A program made the translations under genes and the position numbers. Under the pieces are notes generated by a model. The model was not told the DNA's origin. It saw only the letters and a list, made by a program, of their open reading frames with translations, and did no database searches. Positions 12,101 to 24,100 of a stretch of 64,000 nt of DNA are shown in pieces. The stretch's first letter is position 1. Each line of letters starts with the position of its first letter. Source of the DNA: Tethya wilhelma (lineage: Eukaryota > Porifera > Demospongiae > Tethyida > Tethyidae); assembly GCA_964030475.1 (NCBI GenBank), contig CAXIPT010000004.1, forward strand, positions 6,102,503 through 6,166,502, given 5' to 3'.

Positions 12101-15100
12101 GACATACATATGATGCACAGTGTCAACTATACTCACAACCATGCACCACACTTATAGTATAGCCTGATAACAGTATGATATTCATAAAAAATTTTTTATT
12201 TGGACAAACGTTGAACACGGGGTTAATTTGGAAATAATACTTTGATTATCACTGACCATCACATGTTACTCCATCAGCAATCAAAAAATATCCATCATTA
12301 CAGCTACAGTTGAAAGAACCAACAGTGTTGGTACAGATCATTTCACAGCCACCATTGTTAGTAGAGCATTCATCAATATCTATACAAAAAAAACTGTGAT
12401 TATGCAAAATCATATATCCTTTCTTTAAAATACTGAAATACCATCACAAGTTGCTCCATCAACATTCAAGGAATATCCATCATTACAGATACACCTGAAA
12501 GAACCAACAGTGTTGGTACAGACTTGATCACAGCCACCATTGTTAGTCAAGCATTCATCAATATCTACACAAAGAATTGAAACTGGGATAATTATTACTA
12601 AAATTATTATTAATCATACATACCATCACAAGTTGCTCCATCAGCATTCAAAAAATATCCATCATTACAGCTACAGTTGAAAGAGCCAACAGTGTTGGTA
12701 CAGATCTGTCCACAGCCACCATTGTTAGCCAGGCATTCATCAATATCTATACCAAAAAAAACTGATTATGCAAAATCATATGCTTTCTCTAAAATAGATA
12801 CCATCACAAGTTGTTCCATCAACATTCAAGGAATATCCATTGTTACAGCTACAGTTCAAAGAGCCAACAGTGTTGGTACAGATTTGTTCACAGCCACCAT
12901 TGTTAGTAGAGCATTCATCAATATCTACACAAAGAATTAAAACTGTGATAATACCAAAACCATGTATCCTTTAATCATACACACCATTACAAGTTGCTCC
13001 ATTAGCATTCAACGAATATCCATCATTACAGCTACAGTTGAAAGAGCCGAGGGTGTTGGTACAGATTTGATCGCAGCCACCATTGTCAGCAGAACACTCA
13101 TCAATATCTGTAAAAAATGTCAGTGAGCTTTATAGGCTCTACATGCTGTACATGTTAATAATTATTGGTAATCTGTCTAAGAGAGATTTTTAGCAATTTT
13201 GCAGATGGCTGAACTTTGTTTAGCTAGATTTTTATGGTAAAATAAACATTTTGATGGGACATTTGGTCCGGTTGGAGTTACATAAAATGTACCATTACAA
13301 GTTGATCCATCAGCATTCAAGGAATATCCATCATTACAGCTACAGTTGAAAGAGCCAACAGTGTTAGTACAGACTTGATCACAGCCACCATTGTTAGTAG
13401 AACATTCATCAATATCTAGTATTATAGAGTGCATGGATGCATGGGTGTGGGAATAAAGGATTAGTTACAGATTTCCTATAAAAACGACCATGTATTATAT
13501 AATTATACCATCACAAGTTGCTCCATCAACATTCAAGGAATATCCATCATTACAGCTACAGTTGAAAGAGCCAACAGTGTTGGTACAGATCTGTCCACAG
13601 CCACCATTTTTAGCCAGGCATTCATCAATATCTATACCAAAAAAAACTGATTATGCAAAATCATATGCTTTCTCTAAAATAGATACCATCACAAGTTGTT
13701 CCATCAACATTCAAAGAATATCCATCACTACAGCTACAGTTGAAAAAGCCCACAGTGTTGGTACAGACTTGATCACATCCACCATTGTTAGCCAGGCATT
13801 CATCAATATCTACACAAAGAATTGAAACTGTGATATTAACAAACCATGCATCCTTTTTTCATACAAACCATCACAAGTTACTCCATTAGCATTCAAGGAA
13901 TATCCATCATTACAGCTACAGTTAAAAGATCCAACAGTGTTGGTACAGACTTGAGTACAACCACCATTGTTAGCAGAGCATTCATTAACATCTGCAAGTG
14001 TAAAAGGAAAGACTGTAATGACATGCATATAATTATTACATAAAGTTATTATAGCTGCTGGCTATAGATACTGCATGCAATCAGTATTAATAAATTAATT
14101 ACCATCACAAGTTGCTCCATCAACATTCAAGGAATATCCATCATTACAGCTACAGTTGAAGGAGCCAATAGTGTTGGTACAGACTTGAGTACAGTCACCA
14201 TTGTTAGTTGAACACTCATCAATATCTACATTAATTTCATGAATCTTAAAATTTTGTTGGATAGCATTTAATACGTACCATCGCAAGCAGCTCCATCAGA
14301 GTTCAAGGAATATCCATCATTACAGCTACAGTTGAATGAGCCAACAGTGTTTGTACAGACTTGATCACAACCACCATTGTTAGCAAAGCATTCATCAATT
14401 TCTTGAAAATAATTTATTGATTCAGAATTAAACTCATAATATTGCAAGCTTTTGCAATCAGGCTTATAATACGCTTCTCACCATCACATGTGGTTCCATT
14501 CATATTTAGAGAATACCCAACATAACAGTTGCAGAAGAAAGAGTTGATAATGTTGACACAGATTTGCTCACAGCCACCATTCTTAGTGAGACATTCATCA
14601 ATATCTTTAAACCAATAACAATGGATGGATTTAAAAAAACAACAACAATAAAAAAAACTCACGAAACAGAAACTTCTTATTACCTGGCAGGAATTGCGCA
14701 TATCTGTATTCCTCTGTGCTATTCTATATTGATCAAAATTAATAACATGCTTGAATAAGTGAAAATTTATAATTAACAATTTAATGCCATACCTCAACTG
14801 CTGTAGTAAGGTTATCAGCACTAAGGAATGAGCCATCATCCAATTGGACATAGAATGTGATGTTAAGTCCCCTATCAAGTACACTCACTAATCCAGATGG
14901 GATAGCAATGTTTTGTGGCCTAACTTGTAAGTTGAATCTCCTACAAGAGGATCAAATGACAATATTATAATAATAAATCCAAATTTATGGCATTGGCCAA
15001 ATTTTACTGATTTGTAAAAGCTGAAATTAAAATTTGATACTTACTGCTCGATTTCTCCATTCGTAACAACAACAGAACAGGTTGCATTCAAACAGAGTTC

Positions 15101-18100
15101 CACTACAGCACTTGCTGTGACAACTCTAAATTGTTGTTGTCTTTCTGGGGTAAACTATACATGCAAGAAGACATCATGCATGCATAATAATGGCATGATG
15201 TAACCATTATAATAATATAGTATATAACCAAAGACATGCAGTGCCATGCAATACTTACATCAGTAATATTTTGTAGAGTGGGTGATATGAAACTCACGCT
15301 ACTCTCTAAACCATTTAGAGGAGTAGCCACAGGAGGTGGAGGAGGGGGAGGCTCTTCAATGGCTGGGGAGAATTATATTATGATTATCATCCCAGCATGC
15401 AACATCTCAAAAAATTTTTCAATGATTTTTCCGATGGCATGTGTTTATCCAATCTTTTAGCTCTGTGTCTTTGGTGGTTTCATTACCCCAGCCAACTAAG
15501 TCAGGTTGGATTTAGGTATGGTACACTATAGCTTTTGGGAAAAACACGCTGGTCATGTATTTGCATCATGCAGGTCATGCCATTATATGTAGGTAGGTCT
15601 TGAGATCTGGTTTGGAAGTTGACTAGTATGTATGAATACTATAATTCTCTGCTCCAATGGCTGTGAGCTCTAGTAGCTCAAGGTAGGAGAATTTGACCAA
15701 AGTCAAAAAGGCCTGGGTTCTAATCACAGCTAGATCTCATGATTTTTTATAATGAATTTTCCATATAGTATTTGGTCACATGTATTAAAACTTTACTATA
15801 CTTTAAAAATCCTCACACACTTAAAATTTTTACATCTAAACGAAAATTTGATAAACATACTTTGGCAAGTTCCATTTGAGTCCCTGGCAAATCCTGGTAC
15901 ACATAGGCACTCAAAAAACCCTTCGCTGTTTGAACACTGGGTGTCTGGATCATTGACACACAAGTCAACCCCATTGAAAGCAGCTTCAAAACACTCATCT
16001 ATGTCTGTTAGAAATTCAGAGCAATAATTATCAACAATTAATAGTCAACCCCATTCAACATGAAAGCATCAGATACCTTGACAAGTTCTTCCATTGCTGA
16101 GAAGAATGTATCCATCGTTACACGCACAGTCAAATGATCCAAATGTGTTTACACACATTTGATTACAAGTAGAATTGAGACACTCATTGGTATCTAATAA
16201 ACAATGCAAAACAATCGCATGTACTGAAGTGCTAAACTACAATGAAGGTGAAGGCTTTGCACATGTAAAAAAATCTTACCAACACATTCTATCCCTCCTG
16301 GATTGGACAGCTGAAGCCCAAGAGGACAAAAGCACTGAGCAGCTCCATTTACAACAGCACAAATATGAGAACAGCCACCACCATCATCACAGGGTTGATT
16401 AGCTATTATAATAGCAATAGAAATAATAATATTATTATGTATTACTAACAATACAATGCATTATTATTAATAGTCGAAAAAATGTATACATAATATTATA
16501 TTATGTTGCTAGTTGCATACCTATACAGTTTCTATCATCAGCATTAAGACTAAACCCTAGTTCACAGCTACAACTGTACGAGCCCACATTGTTGACACAT
16601 ACTTGCTCACAATCATGTAAATTTTCAGCACATTCATCTACATCTATACATAGAAAATTTGATTGCAAACACATCATAATCTTAACTTCTGTATAATTAT
16701 TATAACTTACTATATTATGAATTATTTGTGCAATAAAAATACCAGGAATAATTATACAGCCGTCACATAATATTATTATAGTAAAAATTTCAAAAAAAAT
16801 TAGTAATGTAGGAATGGGCAGTGCAGTAAAAAGTATTGGAAGAAGGCATGTCTCAAATTCGGCACATGAGTGACATGACTAGCTACTTCATTTTTATTCT
16901 TGATTCCTCATAAGGATCCTATAAGGTCAACTTAAATGCAATGATGTGTACAATAGTGCCGTATATAGGTTATTATTGCATTGGTTCAAATTCCCCACTG
17001 GAGCAAACTATAACTTAAACTGGACTGCATGGCAAGAGTCGATGAAGTAGTCATGTGCCGAATTTAAGACATGTCTTGTTCCAATATATTATTTTACTGC
17101 ACTGCCCATTCCTATATTACTAAAAAATTTTTGAAATTTTTACTACTTGTTCACTCACTTTTTTAACACTACAGTGTGGAGTTCACTAGAGACTGGTTAG
17201 TCCCTACAAAAAGCTTGAGTAACAGCTACATGCACTGCAATGTGCTGGAGGAGGCTAATGCGCATGTACATAATAATGCCACGTGGATAGACAATTAATG
17301 ACCTTTGAAGTACGTAAGTTATATAGGGGAACAAAAATGGCACTATGGTGGCTTAAATTCCCACTAGCAAATTCCCACTAGCACTCTCTACGAGTGCTGA
17401 GGAAAGTTTCTGTGAGTTTTAGGCCTTGCATGCAGTTGGTAATCTGTCAGTGAGAGCCTCTGAGCAACTTTAAAAGTTTAATTTTGTTTCGCTAGATTTT
17501 TATGGCGGCCAACATTTTGTATTGTGTCCATGGGACAGTCAGCCCATTCCTACTATATACACCTACTACCGTACGTATGATAATAGTTAGATAATAGTTG
17601 AGGCTCAGTCCTGAAGATCACTACGGCATTAAGAGGACTGAACGTATATATATAGCGCAGCGAGGGCACTACTAAGGGCCTCAGTGCCTCTATATAAATA
17701 GTGTAGAGACCATTGGATGACACCTGTTAATGTTTAGAATAATTATAGGCAAAGCAAAATATGACTTTCTATTGGATAGTTGTATAAATCTAGGCGACGA
17801 TAGCTTTAGTTACCATAGATAGGTGCACTTGAAAATTTATCTTGCATGGTTTGATCTTTGTAGCTATAGGACTATCCTCTGTTACATACTCGAGTTACTT
17901 TCTTGCCATACAGTACTACTAGGCCAACTTGACAGTAGCAACTTGGGCAAAGAAATTGTAACCGGCCAGATGGGAGTGGTTTTGAAATGAGTTCGGGGGT
18001 CAATCATAGTTGGATCTGACATCACTTAAAACTTGGCATAACCAAAAAGTTGACCCAGAGGCTGAACAATCAGTAAGCTGGACTTTTCAAGAAAAGATTA

Positions 18101-21100
18101 AAGAAGACACACATATACTCATTGTTTACTGTTGTCGAAAACCTCCAGATCGATCTATGTTGCATTTTCTAGGTCTTTAAGCTCAATAGAGATCCACTAA
18201 GATTACAGTATGTTTGTGATAACTATAAAGTGAGGTTTATAGAGACCGAGAAGAGACTTGGGAAGTAAAATTGCTATATATATTCAACAACAGTAAACAA
18301 TATAAGCAGTGTCTTCTTTTGTTTTCTTGAAGAACTCTGACTATAAGTATAAATTAAAAAAAAATCATGCTTTCTGTCAGCATTCTCAAAAAATAGACCA
18401 ACACAATCATACCTTCACAATGAGTAGTGTTCATTAGCTGAAAGCCTTCTGAACAATCGCACTGAAAACTGCCTTCAGTATTGTCACACAGATCCTCACA
18501 TTGAGTTAAATTGGATGAGCACTCATTAATGTCTATGCATGCATAAAAGACAATCATGCAGCACATAATATTATATATAATAATAATATATAAATAATTC
18601 TTAGACTACTTTCGACAATCACCAAAGTTATCATACCATAGCATGTAAATCCATCCCCGGTGAATCCAAGTGGACATGCTCCACAGACAGCTCCAAAACC
18701 AGGAGCCGGTATGTCCAAACACTCGACTCCTTCAAAGCACTCAATTTCACTACATCCATTACGATCCTCTTCACAGAATTCACCACTGAAAGCTAAAGGA
18801 ATATATTGCCACAACAAACAATGTCATGCATCCATGCATCAAAGCAGCCTTTTTTATTGTCCATGAAAGCATGCATGTAGCCTTAAGTACAATAGTCAGT
18901 TTGAAATCAGAGCTAACCTTCACTACACAGGCAATCCATTGTGATAGTCACATTGGTTGTAAGCAATCCTTCGACAGTACACTCTCCATCATTAGCACAG
19001 CCACACACCTCGACAACTGGAGTGTGAGTGGTGGAAGCGTTCCTAGTGTCAGTTGCAACAAAAACAAGAGGCTTATTCGTCAACTCTTGGAGAGTCCATC
19101 TGAAGGAGAATGTTCCATCACTCAGCTCCTCTAGAAATGAATTCAGTGGCAATCCATCTTGAATGGTAAAGGTAAAGTTATCACCAGGATCAACTACTTC
19201 AAGGAGATAGACAACTTCTACTCCAAGATTCAGACGCAAAATACTCTCAGCTGATATATTTGGAGCAAAATTCTCTGCATTGGAAATAATACTAGTACTA
19301 CTAATAATAATCATAATAATTATTATTGTTGTTATGCATTGAAGAATAATTTAAAAGATTATTTACATTCAATAAAGTATTATCAACATTACCTAACAAA
19401 TCAATAGTGGTGTTAACTTCCATGTCTGTATCTAAGGTCTGCATTCCAACACTTTCATCATCAGTAATAGCCAAGTCAAACAAGCACTGTTCACTGCCCT
19501 GACAAGTAGCAATTTGATCGTCAGTAAAGTTCAATTCAGAAAAAAATACAGGCTCAAAGATATCAGTAGTTTGACGTTTGTTTCGGTTTTGGGTGAAGAA
19601 CATTCTTTCATTAGCTGGCACTGCCCCTTTAGAAATATGACCATATAATTATAATATAGCATAAAGTATATTTTTTATCAAAAAATGGCAATGCTACAAG
19701 CTTATGAAGCTTACATGAATTGACGTAATGATTGTAGAGGTCCCGCTGACTAGTAGAACGGGACAATACAGTTCCATCCCGTAGAATAAAATCATCAGAA
19801 TCATCTCCGTCATAGAGTCCCATAAGTCCTCCTGTTTTGAGTCTAAATTCTCTAGGCAACTGCATTCTCCAATCTAAATACCAGGGATTTCCCCATCGGT
19901 GAGCAACTGCAGTCAAAACAATACCACTCATAAAATGCAGCTGTAATTGAGTTGCCATTTCTAATAAGAACAGATTTGTGGTTTGCATCATATCGTGGCT
20001 CTCCATTCAAATTCATAAGATCAGCAGTGATTTCCATTTGAGAATTTACTGGAGCTGTTTGATACACTCTGGCATTTTCAGCTTCAAACTAGAAGTGCAA
20101 TAAAACTACACATGATCATTAACAGAGATAAAATAATCCAATAAACTAGCTTACTAATAGTTGTATTGTAATCTGCATGACTATTCCTACACAAAGAGTA
20201 CATAATATAATCATGCGTATACATATGCATGGCACCTATATACACCATACAAATAAATTGTATCATAAATATACACGCAATCATGTAATGCATGCATGGC
20301 GTCAATTACCCAGTTGCACAATGCACACTATACCTCATAGGCAATTTCATTTAGCTGCCCAAAAGCAATTGCTGTGTGGAGTGTCACACTATGTGCGTTG
20401 TTTAACACACTTTGCCTTCCTTGAAGAAAATAGACAATACCACCATCATCACCATAAGCATACATGGTAGAGTACTCTCCTCTTCCTTGGAAATCATATC
20501 GTCTTTCATCAAAGGTTCCAAAATGAGGATCACCTGAACCATATCCTGCAAAGGTGAAGTTATTATAATATAATTATATATATATATATGAATGGATATA
20601 TAGTGCTGTAAAAGTGTCGAGAACAAAGCATGTCTCAATTTCAGCACATGCATGACTACTGCATTGTTATGCCCAAGTCTTGGCCAGCAACCTATCTACA
20701 ATCCTGCCTACTATATATTTTGCTCCATTGCTTAGCCAACTATACATAATCACAGAGTGGAGACTATAAAATACTCCTTACCAACAACAGGTGTCTCATA
20801 TGAGGAACCATCATTTAGTGGCCGTCTGTCAGCATATTGATTACAGAAATCTGAACTCTTTTTGCTACAACAATCTCTTCTATAGGGTTCTTCATGAAGA
20901 CGATATCTTGTTTCATCAATGAGAGGATGGTAGAGGAGCAATCCACCAGCCATTGGGCCAGGATCAGTTATTAAATCCCTACATGGTGTATATAAGCATA
21001 ACTATACAATACATGTCGACATAATCATGAGGGTTATTGGGCAGAATGAGCCACATAGTGTGAATAGACTAAAGTGTAGAAACCTAATTTCAGAGACTGG

Positions 21101-24100
21101 TTAGTCCCTACAAAAAACTGGAGTTAGAGTATATACAGGCTAGTGCGCATGCGCAAATGACATGTGGATAGATAGCGAACTCTACCTACAAGATTGCTGC
21201 ATTGAAGTGCATGAATTTATATGCTAAATTTAAAGCTTTCTAGCTCTTGCTTTAACACATTAATTTTAGGGAGAAAGTGAGTGCAAAAGGTACTCCAGAT
21301 GAGAAGAAGTTGCTGTGTGTAGTCAAAACTATATCTCACTTAACATTTTTAGTTTCTATGGAAATCGTGTTCAAGTATAAGTCAGAGTCAGGAAGTATAA
21401 GGACAAAAATGCGTGTGTGCAGCTTCCTATCTAGCGCTCTCTATGAGTGCAGTTATAGGCATTGTCTGCTGTTGGTAATCTGTCTAAGAGAGCTTTTAAG
21501 CTAGTTTGAAGGCTAAATTTAATTTGTCTTGCCAGGTTTTTATGGTCATAAACATTTTGTATTGTGTCTATGGGACAGTTGGCCCATTCCTATTATACCT
21601 ACTACCGTATACGTATGATTACAAAACGTGAAACTCAAATGAGGGCCAAGTTAAATGCTCCATTGAGTTGCTCCACAACTTTCATAATAAAAGGTCCTTA
21701 CCCAGCAGAATTGTAACAGCAATGCTGTGTTAAAGTAAATTCAGAGAGGGGTCGCTTTTCAAATCTCATGGGCTTCCCAGTGATGTAACAGTTTGAATTA
21801 TCAGGTAGACCAAAACGAATAAATCTGCCAATATCCATTTCAGCAAAATTCTGTTTAGTGGGACAAGGCAGAAGATCAGAAGCGAACAATTGTATGTCTG
21901 ACGTTGATATAAGGTTCCTACGAGGTCCTCGTATACACTGTTTCATTGTATTCTGCATTACACCACCAGTTCCTCCATTTCTACCACCTATTCCGAATCT
22001 AACTGTTTTACGTACTGTAACACTTATTTGACGTTTCCTGCGTCGCTTGCTGTTCATTTCTGTGGGGCAGGATATAGCATCTCCAATGACTGAAAATCCT
22101 GATGTGGGATGGTTTTCAAATATTTCACGGGATGCCATGTAGCCAACAGAGGCAGCATCATTTCCAAAACCACTCCATTGTATCTCACCACAAACATAAT
22201 TGTAGATGGCAAATGTGTTGGTGAAGTTTGTAACGATAATGGCTTGGAAATTGTTAGTCTGTGTCAATATAGAAAAATTCATGTACAATTTTTTTTAGAA
22301 ATAGACTATAATTATAGTAACACTTATAAACATGTAGCAACAAAAGAAATAACACACGAAGTCTCTATACAAAGGACATTTTATTATACCTTCTCCAGCT
22401 CTTCTTCTGGTATCCCTCTACGATCATTTGCTCCATGTGGACTAGGATGAACATGATCCCAATGTGCCACCAACATCCAGGCTCCACGAAACTCAGTGAT
22501 ATTTTCCTCTGATTCAGTTTCTTCTAGCCTTGTGTTGATGAAGTTAGATACTTTTTCGAGCTCCTGATATTCTATTCCATCTTTGGGGTCATTTTCAGTT
22601 GCAGTGGCATACCATACATTACCACTCTTACGAATGTCTACATCACTCCAAAAAGCTGCCAATGCTCGACCACGTGCACGTATGTTGAAGTTATTTGTTG
22701 GAAATTTTGCTGGATGAGCAAACAGCCATGGACTTCGAAGGGAAATTATACCATTCTCATTTACCTGCATGAATGTACGTATATTTTTAAATTAACATAA
22801 AATTAAATGTTACTACTGAATTATAAATAAAGTACAAGCTAAAATTGAGAACTAACCTGTTTGGTTTGTGTACTGCTTTGTGAATTTGATGACCTTTACC
22901 AATCTATGTCACTGAACACATGCAGCTAAGTGCCAAAGCAATGCACAGAACACAGAACACAGCTACTGGAGTACTTACTGGTCACTATAATACTATCCTC
23001 TAGCTATATAGCACTAGAAGAGGTGAGAGTTAGCTCCTAGCCAGCTGCTTGCTACCACTAGTTATTCTAGATAGCTTAGCCGCTATAACACTGCTTTGAA
23101 TGGCAAAAATCTGGGTAAGGTAATTTCCCCATACTCAGTGTACTACTAGTTATAATAGTGGACATTAAAATTAATTTACTTACAAAAGCTGCAGTCTCTC
23201 TTTCTTCACCAAAGAGCATGCCAGGTTTAGGAATAGATATTCGATTAGAAAATGAATCCATCCATCCTTCGAGGCAATGACCTAACATTGCCAAACATGG
23301 TAACTGGTATGAAATCCAAATTTTCCTCAATACCTGATTTAAAACATAATATAGTACAAAGTGTAATGTGGTCAACTTGCACCCATCACAATAGTAAAAA
23401 AAAGTAATAGTAGGAATAGACAGTGCTTATTATAAAAGTATATAAGAAAACAAGGCATGCATGTTTCGCAAACATGCACATTTTCCTAGCCCATGCAGGA
23501 ACTTGAATGCAAAAAATGTCACAAAGTGTCACGATTTCTATTAAAGTTTAGTCGATATACTGATAATTATACCAATACAGTTCCTTTAACACATTTAGGC
23601 AGTCACGTTAAATGTCGATTGAGTCTCAATGCCTTTTCTCTGGAAATTGCATGCGTTTAAGTAAGTCAGTAAGGAAAAAATTAAGTGGAACAAAATAATA
23701 TTGTGTATGCAAGGGTGCAGCTTTCGACTAGCCATCTCTACAAGTGCTTAGGAAAGTTTCTGTGAACTTCAGGCCTTACATGCTGTTCGTAATTCTGTCA
23801 GCTTCTAATCAGGTTTGAAGGATGAACTTAAACAATATATATTGTGTCATGGGACATCTGGCACATTCTTACCATGTATACGTATTACTATTGTGCAGGC
23901 ATAGATTATTTATAATACCATCATTGTCTATTAAGTCGACAGTTGCAATATCCACATCCACTGAAGCGGGACCAGAAGTGACTGCCAGGGACAAGACATA
24001 GCTCTCCAGCCCTTCATCTATAGTGTCATCCACAATTGTCACTGTCACATTCCTGGTATCAGTATCGGCAGAATTTACTTCAAAGGTGACTGACGTTGTA

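Noticed and set aside
9139..14043. Open frames on the + strand opposite the EGF exons (for example 13490-13825)
   Set aside because: They recur opposite each EGF exon because the exons are near-identical, cross introns, and have no family features.
8872..14604. Regular repeat-spacer spacing that might suggest a CRISPR array
   Set aside because: The repeats are 123-base coding exons with splice signals and conserved EGF cysteines; the spacers are introns.
16980..17000. A B-box-like ggttcaaattcc in the fbA centre (also near 37928, inverted near 30167)
   Set aside because: No matching A box at the right distance or tRNA fold; it is just part of the shared centre.
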